The notes: generated by a model from the sequence alone, not told the origin. Shown: positions 6,976 to 16,365, numbered from the stretch's first letter. The stretch is 39,635 bases of DNA from Streptomyces viridosporus (GCF_002078235.1 NZ_MSGP01000357.1:1-39635), one strand, 5' to 3'. Program-made: numbers and translations.

Positions 6976-7858
6976 ACCGACGCCCGCGCCCCCGACGCAC
7001 GACCCGCACCAAGGCGCCGCACCGGGCCACCCCGACATGAACGAGATCGTCGGCAGCCACGACATCCTGCTCGTCACCCTGGACACCCTGCGCCACGACG
7101 TCGCCGCCGAACTCGCCGCCGCCGGACGCCTCCCGAACCTGGCCCGCCACCTGCCCGGCGGACGCTGGGAGGAGCGGCACGCGCCGGGCAGCTTCACCTA
7201 CGCCTCGCACCAGGCGATCTTCGCCGGCTTCCTGCCGACCCCCGCCGCGCCCGGCCCGCATCCGCGGCTGTTCGCGGCCCGCTTCACCGGCAGCGAGACC
7301 ACGGCCGAGCGGACCTTCGTCTACGACACCCCCGACCTGGTCTCCGGCCTCGCGGAGGAGGGCTACCGCACGGTGTGCATCGGCGGGGTCGGCTTCTTCA
7401 ACAAGCAGGGCCCGCTCGGCTCGGTCCTGCCCGGCCTCTTCCAGGAGTCCCACTGGGAACCGGAGTTCGGCGTCGCCTCGCCCACCTCGTTCGAGGCGCA
7501 GGTGGCCCGCACGGAACACGTCGTGCGCGAACTGCCGGACGAGCAGCGCCTGTTCCTCTTCGTCAACGTCGCCGCCCTGCACCAGCCCAACTGGTTCCAC
7601 CGGCCCGGCGCGACCCGCGAGGACGGCGACAGCCGTGCGACGCACGCCGCCGCGCTGGAGTACGTCGACCGGCACATCGGCCGTCTGTTCGCCGCCGCGA
7701 GCAGCAGGCGCCGCTGCTTCGCCATCGTCTGCTCCGACCACGGCACCGCCTACGGCGAGGACGGCTACACCGGCCACCGCATCGGCCACGAGTCCGTGTG
7801 GACCGTGCCCTACGCCCACTTCTTCCTGGACCGCACCCCCGCGGAGGCCGCCCGATGA
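6962..7858 (+). CDS. STM4013/SEN3800-family sulfatase-fold hydrolase
   Basis: A 298-residue protein of the alkaline phosphatase/sulfatase superfamily. Metal-site motifs are visible: ILLVTLDTLRHD near residue 35 (first Asp), SFTYASHQAIFAGFLP near 78, HQPNWFH near 203, and CSDHGTAYGEDGYTGHRIGH near 258 (Asp-His and later His). The nucleophile position reads T-Y-A-S-H rather than the C/S-x-P-x-R of formylglycine sulfatases, so a Thr or Ser nucleophile acting on a phosphoryl or related group is more likely than sulfate ester cleavage (inference). No signal peptide, so cytoplasmic. The ATG at 6962 follows a weak GGGAA; the ATG at 7037 (MNEIVGSHDILL) is a plausible alternative start. Confidence 0.8.
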   Translation: MSAPEPTPAPPTHDPHQGAAPGHPDMNEIVGSHDILLVTLDTLRHDVAAELAAAGRLPNLARHLPGGRWEERHAPGSFTYASHQAIFAGFLPTPAAPGPHPRLFAARFTGSETTAERTFVYDTPDLVSGLAEEGYRTVCIGGVGFFNKQGPLGSVLPGLFQESHWEPEFGVASPTSFEAQVARTEHVVRELPDEQRLFLFVNVAALHQPNWFHRPGATREDGDSRATHAAALEYVDRHIGRLFAAASSRRRCFAIVCSDHGTAYGEDGYTGHRIGHESVWTVPYAHFFLDRTPAEAAR

Positions 7859-9222
7859 CCACCGCCACCCGCCCCGGGCCCGGCGCCGACGGCGCGGGCA
7901 CGACGAGCCCGTACCAGAGCTACGTCTACGCCTACCCGCACAAGACCGCCTACCGGGAACTCCCCGACCGGCCCCGCCTCGACGCCCTGTGGGCCGCCGA
8001 ACCCAAGGACGCCCTCTCCCTCTACCTGCACATCCCGTTCTGCGAGATCCGCTGCGGCTTCTGCAACCTGTTCACCCGCATCGGCGCCCCCGACGGCCTG
8101 ACCGGCGCCTACCTGGACGCCCTGGAACGGCAGGCGACCGCCGTGCGGGAAGCACTGGGGGAGAGGGAGCCGGTGCGGTTCGCCACGGCGGCCTTCGGCG
8201 GCGGCACCCCCACCTTCCTCACCGCCGCCGAACTGGAGCGGCTGTGCGACATCGCGGAGCACCGGGCGGGCGCCGACCTGCGCGCGGTCCCGCTGTCGGT
8301 GGAGGCCTCGCCCGCCACCGCCACCGCCGACCGGCTCCAGGTCCTGGCCGCGCGCGGCACCACCCGCCTCAGCCTGGGCGTGCAGAGCTTCGACGACACC
8401 GAGGCCCGCGCCGCCGTACGACCGCAGCGCCGTGCCGACGTCGAGGCGGCCCTCGGCCGCGTCCGTGACGCCCGTATCCCCGTCCTCAACATCGACCTGA
8501 TCTACGGCATCGACGGCCAGACGGAGCGGACCTGGCTGCGCTCCCTGGACGCGGCCCTCGCCTGGCGGCCCGAGGAGCTCTACCTCTATCCCCTCTACAT
8601 ACGCCCCCTCACCGGCCTCGGCCGCCGCGCCGGCGACCCGGACCCCGCCTGGGACGACCAGCGGCTGCGCCTGTACCGCCTGGGCCGCGACCACCTCCTC
8701 GCGCACGGTTACCGGCAGCAGTCCATGCGGATGTTCCGCCGCGCGGACGCGCCGCCGCAGGGCGCGGACGACTACGCCTGCCAGACCGACGGCATGATCG
8801 GCCTCGGCTGCGGTGCCCGCTCGTACACGGCCGGCCTGCACTACTCCTTCGACTACGCCGTCGGCATGCACGAGATCCGCGGCATCATCGACGACTACGT
8901 CTCCCGCCCGGCCGCCGACTTCGCCCGCGCCGAGTACGGCCGTCGCATCGACACCGACGAGGCCCGCCGCCGGCACCTGCTGCAGTCCCTGCTCCAGGCG
9001 GAGGGACTCGACGTCGCCGACTACCGGGCCCGGTTCGGCGGCCGCACCCCGAGGGAGGACTTCCCGGCCGAGCTGTCCCGGTTCGCCGACCGCGGCTGGC
9101 TGGCGGACGACGGTCCGCGCCTGCGGCTGACTCCGGAGGGCCTGGCCCACTCCGACGCGGTCGGCCCGGAGCTGTTCTCCCCGGCCGTGCGGGCCGCCAT
9201 GGCCGCCTACGAGCGGAAGTGA
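7855..9222 (+). CDS. STM4012-family radical SAM protein (HemN-like)
   Basis: A 455-residue radical S-adenosylmethionine enzyme. The 4Fe-4S cluster motif CEIRCGFC lies near residue 64 within SLYLHIPFCEIRCGFCN, close to that of coproporphyrinogen dehydrogenase HemN. HemN-type blocks follow: FGGGTPTFLTAAEL, LSVEASP, RLSLGVQSFDDTEA and NIDLIYGIDGQT. The C-terminal third (near residues 300-455) has GLGCGARSYTAGLHYSF and a wHTH-like tail. HemN relatives also act as methylases or haem chaperones, so true HemN function is not assumed; operon context points to a cluster-specific radical reaction. The ATG overlaps the upstream stop (ATGA), and its own stop overlaps the next GTG, implying coupled translation in fixed stoichiometry with the second radical SAM protein. 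Confidence 0.88.
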   Translation: MTTATRPGPGADGAGTTSPYQSYVYAYPHKTAYRELPDRPRLDALWAAEPKDALSLYLHIPFCEIRCGFCNLFTRIGAPDGLTGAYLDALERQATAVREALGEREPVRFATAAFGGGTPTFLTAAELERLCDIAEHRAGADLRAVPLSVEASPATATADRLQVLAARGTTRLSLGVQSFDDTEARAAVRPQRRADVEAALGRVRDARIPVLNIDLIYGIDGQTERTWLRSLDAALAWRPEELYLYPLYIRPLTGLGRRAGDPDPAWDDQRLRLYRLGRDHLLAHGYRQQSMRMFRRADAPPQGADDYACQTDGMIGLGCGARSYTAGLHYSFDYAVGMHEIRGIIDDYVSRPAADFARAEYGRRIDTDEARRRHLLQSLLQAEGLDVADYRARFGGRTPREDFPAELSRFADRGWLADDGPRLRLTPEGLAHSDAVGPELFSPAVRAAMAAYERK

Positions 9223-10091
9223 GATCCGCACCGATGGAAGCGATGGACCTGACCCTCCTCTACCGGGGCCCGCTGGCCTCGTGCGACTACGACTGCCCGT
9301 ACTGCCCCTTCGCCAAGCGCCGCGACAGCCGCGAGCAACTGCGGGCGGACCGCGCCTGCCTGGAGAGGTTCGCCGACTGGGCCACCGGGCAGACCGGCGA
9401 CCGGCTCTCCCTCCTCTTCACCCCCTGGGGCGAGGGCCTGGTCCGCTCCTGGTACCGGAACACCCTGACGCGCCTGTCCCACCAGCCCCACATCCGGCGC
9501 GTCGCCATCCAGACGAACCTCAGCTGCCGCACCGACTGGCTCGCCGACGCCGACCTCGGCACCCTCGCCCTGTGGTGCACGTACCACCCGGGCCAGACCC
9601 CGTACGACCGCTTCCTGGCCAAGTGCCGCGAACTGGTCCGCCTCGGCGCCCGCTTCAGCGTCGGCGTCGTCGGCCTGCCCGAGCACCTCGAGGCGGCCCG
9701 GCGGCTGCGCGCCGACCTGCCCGATCAGGTGTACCTGTGGGTCAACGCCGCCGAGGGCCGCACCTACGACGACGCCGAGGCCGACGTGTGGACCGCGCTG
9801 GACCCGCTCTTCCCCTACAGCCGCCGTCCCCACGCCAGCGCGGGCGCGCCCTGCCGCACGGGGGAGTCCGTGATCTCGGTCGACGGAGAGGGCACGGTCC
9901 GCCGCTGCCACTTCGTCCGCGCGGAGCTCGGCAACCTCTACGACGGCACGTACCGTGCGGCACTGCGCCCGCGCCCCTGCCCGCTCACCGCCTGCGACTG
10001 CCACATCGGCTACGTCCACCTGGAGACACTGCCGCTGTACGACGTCTTCGCGGGCGGTGTGCTGGAACGGATACCGGCCCCGCCCGCATAG
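9219..10091 (+). CDS. STM4011-family radical SAM protein
   Basis: A 290-residue radical SAM protein, last gene of the operon. The cluster motif CDYDCPYCPF is near residue 22, directly after the N-terminal strand LTLLYRGPLAS. Further blocks are LLFTPWGEGLVRSWY, RRVAIQTNLSC and LALWCTYHPGQTPYDRFLAK. The C-terminal half carries more cysteines (GAPCRTGESVISVDGEGTVRRCHF and PCPLTACDCHIGY), which resembles an auxiliary cluster region of the SPASM/twitch type; this is inference. The GTG at 9219 overlaps the preceding stop; ATG codons at 9234 and 9243 are possible starts, and the conserved part starts with the latter. Substrate unknown. Confidence 0.85.
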   Translation: MRSAPMEAMDLTLLYRGPLASCDYDCPYCPFAKRRDSREQLRADRACLERFADWATGQTGDRLSLLFTPWGEGLVRSWYRNTLTRLSHQPHIRRVAIQTNLSCRTDWLADADLGTLALWCTYHPGQTPYDRFLAKCRELVRLGARFSVGVVGLPEHLEAARRLRADLPDQVYLWVNAAEGRTYDDAEADVWTALDPLFPYSRRPHASAGAPCRTGESVISVDGEGTVRRCHFVRAELGNLYDGTYRAALRPRPCPLTACDCHIGYVHLETLPLYDVFAGGVLERIPAPPA

Positions 10092-10148
10092 ACGCGGATC
10101 GTGCGACCGGGTGTGTTTGCGGCGGAAGCCAGCGGCAAGTCGGTGTCC

Positions 10149-10577
10149 ATGAGCGAACAGAGCAAGAACTCGAATCAGAAGACCGCGTCCACCCGGGCCG
10201 CCGCGTCCAAGGCCCGGGAAGCCACGGACAAGGCGACCGCTCCCGCCGAGCGGGCGGCCGGCAAGGCCACCGCCAAGGCGGGTGACACGGCGTCAGCGGC
10301 CGCGTCGGGCGCCGGGCGCGCGGCCGACGTGGCGAACGGCGCCGTGCAGAGCGCGGCCAAGGGCGTCGAGGCGGGCCGCCGCGCGGTCGTCGCCACCTCG
10401 GGCCAGGTCGCCGCCACCGCCAAGACCGCCTGGACGGTCATCGCGAACCGCAAGCTCGTCGCCGCCGGTGTCGGCGCCGGCCTGACCGCGCTGAGCGCCG
10501 CCTCCTACGCGGTGGGCCGCCGCGCGGAGCGCCACACCCACGGCCCCCTCACCCGGATGACCGGCGGACGGATCTGA
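10149..10577 (+). CDS. Ala/Lys-rich helical protein with one C-terminal membrane segment
   Basis: A 142-residue protein starting MSEQSKNSNQKTAST. Residues 10-95 are low-complexity Ala/Lys/Thr helical sequence (ATDKATAPAERAAGKATAKAG), of the type seen in phasin-like, histone-tail-like or apolipoprotein-like helices. A hydrophobic stretch LVAAGVGAGLTALSAASYAVG near residues 103-123 is followed by a basic end (GRRAERHTHGPL), so it may be anchored to the membrane with its N-terminus in the cytoplasm. The Shine-Dalgarno before the ATG is weak. It starts 57 nt after the STM4011 gene on the same strand, so read-through is possible, but nothing else links it to that operon. Family not recognised. Confidence 0.7.
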   Translation: MSEQSKNSNQKTASTRAAASKAREATDKATAPAERAAGKATAKAGDTASAAASGAGRAADVANGAVQSAAKGVEAGRRAVVATSGQVAATAKTAWTVIANRKLVAAGVGAGLTALSAASYAVGRRAERHTHGPLTRMTGGRI

Positions 10578-10642
10578 GGCCCGGGCGGCCGGGCGGGGCC
10601 GGGTCCCACTCGCGCGGAGTGGCCCAGAAGAGGAAAGATGTG

Positions 10643-10658
10643 TCCGCAAGCGGATAAT
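10643..10658 (+). promoter_or_regulatory. Inverted repeat overlapping a -10-like hexamer before pgm
   Basis: TCCGC (10643-10647) and GCGGA (10650-10654) form an inverted repeat with a 2-nt centre. It overlaps GATAAT (10653-10658), a good -10 match 24 nt before the pgm start codon. No clear -35 is seen. An operator for a dimeric repressor is possible. Confidence 0.35.
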
Positions 10659-10682
10659 CGACACCTGCCAAGGAGTGGGCAC

Positions 10683-12323
<1,641 letters not shown>

Positions 12324-12359
12324 GCCGCCGCCCCGCCCGCCGACCGGTCCCGTCCGCGC

Positions 12360-12387
12360 CCGTCCGCGCCCGTCCGGGCGCGGACGG
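12360..12387. terminator. Bidirectional terminator between pgm and the next minus-strand gene
   Basis: A perfect 12-bp stem (12360-12371 with 12376-12387, arms CCGTCCGCGCCC and GGGCGCGGACGG) with a 4-nt loop lies between two converging genes. The left arm is partly tandemly repeated upstream, allowing an alternative register. Confidence 0.75.
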
Positions 12388-12394
12388 CGGTGCG

Positions 12395-12910
12395 TCAGCC
12401 GGACCGGACCACGGGGGCGGAGGGCGACGGGGAGACCAGGCCGGCCGGCAGGGACGTCGCCGTGGGCAGTTCCGCGGGGACGTTCTCCGACTGCTGCAGC
12501 ACGGTGTCGCCGGGCCTCCCGGCCGGTGCGCCCGCACCGGTGGACAGCAGGGACCAGGCGCCCAGGGCCAGGGCGATCGCGGCGGCCGTGCCCGCCACCC
12601 GGCCGACGCGGCGCAGCCTGGCGCGGGCGTCCAGGTCCCGCCAGGACGGCCCCTCCCACGGATCGTCCGGGTGCCACAGGTCGCCGACCGCGTCCGCCGC
12701 GTCGTACTGCTCCCGGGTGCCCCCGTCGGCGCGCGGCGGCTGCGGCCACTGCGCCGACGCCCGCTGCCGCGCTGAGGGTTCCCGGGGGGCGGAGGCCCGG
12801 ATGGCGTGCTCGTTGTCGGTGAGGAACCGCTGCCAGACGTCCTCGGGCAGGGAAGGCACGCCGCCCTGGTCCTGCGGCGTTGCGCCGTCGTCCGGCCTCT
12901 GCGCGGTCAC
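12395..12910 (-). CDS. Single-span membrane protein, unknown
   Basis: A 171-residue protein. Residues 1-100 are hydrophilic and rich in Asp, Pro and Arg (LPEDVWQRFLTDNEHAIRASAPREPSARQR, with DLWHPDDPWEGPSWRDLDA). One transmembrane helix follows a basic stretch (LRRVGRVAGTAAAIALALGAWSLL, about residues 98-121). The extracytoplasmic tail of about 50 residues is low in charge and Pro/Ser-rich. The topology, with a cytoplasmic N-terminus, resembles anti-sigma factors and small septation-associated proteins, but no zinc-binding HxxxCxxC motif is present. The GTG start at 12910 has GAGAGGA roughly 12 nt upstream. Its 3' end sits 8 nt from the shared terminator. Function unknown. Confidence 0.65.
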   Translation of the reverse strand: MTAQRPDDGATPQDQGGVPSLPEDVWQRFLTDNEHAIRASAPREPSARQRASAQWPQPPRADGGTREQYDAADAVGDLWHPDDPWEGPSWRDLDARARLRRVGRVAGTAAAIALALGAWSLLSTGAGAPAGRPGDTVLQQSENVPAELPTATSLPAGLVSPSPSAPVVRSG

Positions 12911-13196
12911 GTCCGTTCATTCCTCTCGTGTGCCGGAGCCGGTCGGCGACGTCACGGCTCACGCGCACCCGGGCCCCGTCAGGATCATTGCACAGCGCAA
13001 AAACGTCGGAACAGGGGACCGGACCGCTCACTGCCGCGAAACGGCCGATCCCTTCGATTCCGCCCGGAAACCTTACGGGCGGCGGGCGTTGCCCGCACTC
13101 GCCTCCACCGCACCGGTCCCGCATGTCACTCTGGTGGCACCACGAGCGGCGGCCCCACGAGCACCGCGGCACACAGGGAAGCGGCTGCCGCGGAAC

Positions 13197-13225
13197 GGCG
13201 CCCCGGACGTCCCGTCCGGGGCGCC
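13197..13225. terminator. Orphan terminator-like hairpin
   Basis: A perfect 12-bp stem (GGCGCCCCGGAC at 13197-13208 with GTCCGGGGCGCC at 13214-13225) and 5-nt loop. No intact gene ends next to it on either strand, which suggests it once ended a gene now degraded. Confidence 0.5.
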
Positions 13226-13339
13226 ACACCGGCCCGCGCACGGCGGGGCCGGGGAGCCCGCGTCCGCCGGACGAGCGGGCGCGGACTCCCGGCGAGGTAC
13301 AGAGGGCGCATGCCGGAACGCGAGGTCCCCGTCGGGGGC

Positions 13340-13690
13340 CGGACGACGCCGACGCGGTCACCCGCGTGGTCCTGCCCGCCTCCCGGCTGCCGGAGGCGGT
13401 CCCGGCGCGGTCACCGGCCGCCGTCGAGGACCGGGTGACACCGCCGCAGTTCCGGATGCCGGCGCTGCCCTTCACCCGGGGGCGGCCGAGCCGGCTCCCT
13501 CGCCGACCTGCCCCGGGGCGTCCGGCCCACCGCGATGCGCAGGGCCGACCGGCCGGTCGCGGCCACCCTCACCGACCGGCGGGCCCACCCCGCGCCCCGC
13601 GCGCTTCCCGGACTGACGCCCCGTCACCTCCTCGACGGCCGCGGCCCCCAGCCCTGGTGGGAACGCCCCGCGGAGCCCTCGGATCCGCAC
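13340..13690 (+). pseudogene. Possible frameshifted gene remnant
   Basis: From about 13345 to 13495 the frame reading DAVTRVVLPASRLPEAV and then TPPQFRMPALPFTRG has coding-like codon use. After about 13485 that character passes to the next frame, which reads SLADLPRGVRPTAMRRAD and HLLDGRGPQPWWERPAEP. No start with a ribosome binding site is found and no family is recognised. A single indel near 13485-13500 would join the two parts. Confidence 0.25.
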
Positions 13691-13791
13691 GGACCGGTGC
13701 GCGGACCCGCCCGGAGCGGCGTGCTAGGTTCCCCTGCGGAAGGCGGCCGCGGACAACCGGTGCGGCCGGGCACACGGGACGGTGACACCGG

Positions 13792-14211
13792 ATGACGGCA
13801 GACGGCGGCGAGGCCCCCGACACGCCCGGCGAGGACGCCCCGCTCCCGCGGATCCTGTGCGACACGGCTGCGCTGGCGGCCCTCGACGACGCGCCGGCCG
13901 GCGCCCTGTGGCGGCTCGCCGAGTCCGGCCGGCAACTCGACGCCAACGTCGTCCGCATCCCGCCCGGACAGCGGGTCGACACCCATCGCGAGCCCGACCT
14001 CGACGTCCTCCTGCTCGTGCTCGCCGGCGACGGCACCCTGACCGCCCCCGACGGCTCCCGTCCCCTCTCCGCCGGCGCCCTGGCCTGGCTCCCGCACGGC
14101 TCCACCCGGGGTCTCGCGGCCGGCACCGAGGGCCTGACCTACCTCACGGTGCACCGCCGCCGCCCCGGCATGCGGATCCAGCGCCGGGGGACGGCAGGTG
14201 AACGACCATGA
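13792..14211 (+). CDS. Cupin-fold protein
   Basis: A 139-residue protein with one small beta-barrel domain of the cupin type. The first cupin motif region reads IPPGQRVDTHREPDLDVLLLVLAGDG (about residues 62-87) and the second LSAGALAWLPHGSTRGLAAG (about 97-116). One metal-type His (DTHREPD) and one in the second motif (PHGSTR) are visible, but the full His-x-His-Glu set is not, so it may bind a ligand rather than act as a metal enzyme. It is predicted cytoplasmic. The ATG at 13792 has only a weak upstream GGGACGG. It ends 64 nt before the glycosyltransferase gene on the same strand; a shared function is not evident. Confidence 0.7.
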   Translation: MTADGGEAPDTPGEDAPLPRILCDTAALAALDDAPAGALWRLAESGRQLDANVVRIPPGQRVDTHREPDLDVLLLVLAGDGTLTAPDGSRPLSAGALAWLPHGSTRGLAAGTEGLTYLTVHRRRPGMRIQRRGTAGERP

Positions 14212-14260
14212 CCATGGCGGCCACGAAGTGGTAACAACGGACAACGCCTGAAAGCCTTTT

Positions 14261-14274
14261 GCGGTCTGGACCGC
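14261..14274 (+). promoter_or_regulatory. Inverted repeat abutting the glycosyltransferase start codon
   Basis: GCGGTC (14261-14266) and GACCGC (14269-14274) end one base before the ATG at 14276. There is no Shine-Dalgarno sequence between. As RNA it can form a 5-bp hairpin with a 4-nt loop; as DNA it could be an operator. Confidence 0.4.
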
Positions 14275-14275
14275 T

Positions 14276-15541
14276 ATGAAGGTCTCTTTTCTGATCCACA
14301 ACGCCTACGGGATCGGAGGCACGATCACCACCACGTTCAACCTGGCGGGCGCCCTGGCGGAACGGCACGACGTGGAGATCGTCTCCGTGCTGAGGCACCG
14401 GGAGCACCCCAACCTCACGCCGCACCCCGATGTGGGACTGCGCGCGCTGGTGGACCTGCGGCGGGAGAAGGACCACCCGCTGCACCGGAGACCGGCCGGG
14501 GTGTTCCCCTCCGCCGAGTACCGCCACCACCAGTACAGCGAACTGACCGACCTGCGGATCGCCGAGTACCTGGAGGGGACGGACGCCGACGTGGTCGTCG
14601 GCACCCGCCCGGGCCTCAACGTGCACCTCGCGCTCCAGGCCCCGCAGCGCGTCGCGCGCGTCGGCCAGGAACACCTCACCCTCGACAACCATCCGCCCGC
14701 GCTGCGCACCGCGCTGCGCCGCGCCTACCGCCGCCTCGACGTGCTCACCACCGTCACCGAGGCGGACGCCCGCGCCTACCGGCGCAAGATGCGGCTGCCC
14801 GGTGTCCGGGTGGAGGCGCTGCCGAACAGCGTCCCCGACCCCGTCCTGCCCGCGGCGGACGGCAGCGCCAAGGTCGTGATCGCGGCCGGCCGGCTGGTCC
14901 CGGTGAAGCGGTACGACCTGATCATCGAGGCGTTCGCGCAGGTCGTCGCCGAGCGCCCCGACTGGCAGTTGCGCATCTACGGCAAGGGCGAGGAGGAGGA
15001 CCGGCTGCGGGCGCGGATCGAGGCGCTCGGCCTGTGGAACAACGTCTTCCTCATGGGTGCGGCCACTCCCATGGAAGCCGAGTGGGTCAAGGGCTCGATC
15101 GGCGCGGCCGCGTCGAACTTCGAGCCGTTCGGCATGACCATCGTCGAGGCGATGCGCTGCGGACTGCCCGTGGTGAGCACCGACTGCCCCTACGGACCCG
15201 GCGAGATCATCAGGGACGGCGAGGACGGCCGGCTGGTGCCGGTCGGGGACAGCAGGGCCTTCGGCGCGGCGCTCCTGGACCTGGTGCGCGACGACGAACT
15301 GCGCCGCCGCATGGGCGAAGCGGCCGTCGACCACGCACGCCGGTTCGCCCCCGGGCCGGTCGTGGCGCAGGCGGAGCGCCTCCTGGAGGAGGCGGTGGCG
15401 GCCAGAAGCGGCGGCCGACGCGGCATACCCGGCCGGGGCGGGATGCGCCACGCCCTCCTGGGGCAGGGCCACGCCGCCCGCGACCTCGCCCACGCCGCGG
15501 CCTCCGGAGCGCTGCGCACCGTACGCGGGAGGCGCCGGTGA
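14276..15541 (+). CDS. GT4-family glycosyltransferase
   Basis: A 421-residue retaining glycosyltransferase of the GT-B fold. The N-terminal acceptor domain begins MKVSFLIHNAYGIGGTITTTFNLA, with the glycine loop that binds nucleotide phosphate. The C-terminal donor domain has VVIAAGRLVPVKRYDLIIEAF near residue 202, LRIYGKGEEEDRL near 232, and the E-x7-E motif in SNFEPFGMTIVEAMRCGLPVVS near 285, which contacts the donor sugar. The donor and acceptor are unknown; cell-surface glycan synthesis is the usual role. The tail after residue 375 is basic (SGGRRGIPGRGGMRHALLGQGHAARD). Its stop overlaps the next GTG by 4 nt, so it is translationally coupled to an unknown beta-rich protein. Confidence 0.88.
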   Translation: MKVSFLIHNAYGIGGTITTTFNLAGALAERHDVEIVSVLRHREHPNLTPHPDVGLRALVDLRREKDHPLHRRPAGVFPSAEYRHHQYSELTDLRIAEYLEGTDADVVVGTRPGLNVHLALQAPQRVARVGQEHLTLDNHPPALRTALRRAYRRLDVLTTVTEADARAYRRKMRLPGVRVEALPNSVPDPVLPAADGSAKVVIAAGRLVPVKRYDLIIEAFAQVVAERPDWQLRIYGKGEEEDRLRARIEALGLWNNVFLMGAATPMEAEWVKGSIGAAASNFEPFGMTIVEAMRCGLPVVSTDCPYGPGEIIRDGEDGRLVPVGDSRAFGAALLDLVRDDELRRRMGEAAVDHARRFAPGPVVAQAERLLEEAVAARSGGRRGIPGRGGMRHALLGQGHAARDLAHAAASGALRTVRGRRR

Positions 15542-16353
15542 GCACCGCACGCACCACGGAACTCCGCACCGACTGCTGCGCCGACCCCGACGGCCGGATC
15601 ACCTTCCGCCTGCGGCTGCCGACGGCCACCCGCCCCCGGCTGCTGCTGGTGCTGCGGCCGAAGAAGGGCCGGCCCGAGGAGACGTCGCTCATCCTCGACC
15701 TCGAGCCCTGCGACGACCGCGGCCACGTCCGCGCCGTACTGGAACCCCGGCCCGTGCTCGCGGAGGGCCGCTGGGACGCGTACCTGCTGCGCGGACCGGA
15801 CGCCGACCGGGAGCGGCTGCGCCCCGGTCTGCGGGACCTGCGGCTGCTCGTCGGCGGGGACACCCGCGGCCGGACGTCCCCGGTGACCGTCAGGGTGCCG
15901 TACACCACCGTGGACGGTTTCCTCGCCCTCCGCACCTGGCGGCGCGCCGCCCACGTGGAGGCCGGTCCCCTCGACCTCGCGGACGGGACGATGACGGTCA
16001 GCGCGCGCCTCCACGGCGCCGAACTCTCCGAGGACGCCGCCGTGGAGCTGCGGCCGCGCGGCGGCGGGGGGACCGGGCGTGTCTACCGGGTCCGCCCGGC
16101 GGAGGAGGGCGCCTTCTCCTTCACGGTGGACTGCGCGGATCTGGTGGGGGAGACCGCCGGTCCCCGGATCTGGGACGCCTTCCTGCGGCCCGCTGCCGAC
16201 GCGCCGCCGGTCAGGATCGGCCGCCTGTTCGACGACGTGGCGGACCGCAAGGGGGTGTACGTGTATCCGCGGGTCACCGTCGGCGGGGCCGCCGTACGGC
16301 CCTACTACACCGTCGACAACGACCTCGCCGTGGAGGTGACCGGGACCGGCTGA
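15538..16353 (+). CDS. Two-domain beta-rich protein coupled to the glycosyltransferase
   Basis: A 271-residue protein with GTG start overlapping the glycosyltransferase stop. It appears to contain two similar beta-sandwich halves: residues 15-115 (ITFRLRLPTATRPRLLLVLRP, ending RWDAYLLRGPDADRERL) and residues 140-250 (MTVSARLHGAELSEDAAVELRP, ending RIWDAFLRPAADAPPVRIGRL). Each half closes on a WDA(Y/F)L block followed by Arg-rich sequence. No signal peptide or catalytic motif is visible. Such domains are known as accessory parts of some cell-wall glycosyltransferases; here the domain may be a separate subunit working with the GT4 enzyme (inference). A strong palindrome follows 12 nt after the stop. 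Confidence 0.7.
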   Translation: MSTARTTELRTDCCADPDGRITFRLRLPTATRPRLLLVLRPKKGRPEETSLILDLEPCDDRGHVRAVLEPRPVLAEGRWDAYLLRGPDADRERLRPGLRDLRLLVGGDTRGRTSPVTVRVPYTTVDGFLALRTWRRAAHVEAGPLDLADGTMTVSARLHGAELSEDAAVELRPRGGGGTGRVYRVRPAEEGAFSFTVDCADLVGETAGPRIWDAFLRPAADAPPVRIGRLFDDVADRKGVYVYPRVTVGGAAVRPYYTVDNDLAVEVTGTG

Positions 16354-16365
16354 CAGCGGGGAGCC

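Larger units (their letters stand above)
12911..13791. other. 880-nt stretch without a supported intact gene
   Basis: Frames here are short or show no family resemblance. 12911-13120 is probably the promoter and leader of the minus-strand membrane protein. 13197-13225 holds a strong hairpin with no intact gene ending at it. 13310-13690 shows G/C-rich third positions that switch frame, as in a decayed gene. TAGGTT at 13725-13730 is a candidate -10 for the cupin gene. Confidence 0.5.

Noticed and set aside
9219..10285. Plus-strand Arg/Pro-rich frame over the STM4011 gene, running past its end
   Set aside because: It is a frame shadow of a gene with a clear radical SAM motif; composition is low-complexity and there is no ribosome binding site.
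12360..12387. The long GC palindrome as a transposon end
   Set aside because: No transposase gene and no matching distant repeat; its position between converging stops explains it as a terminator.
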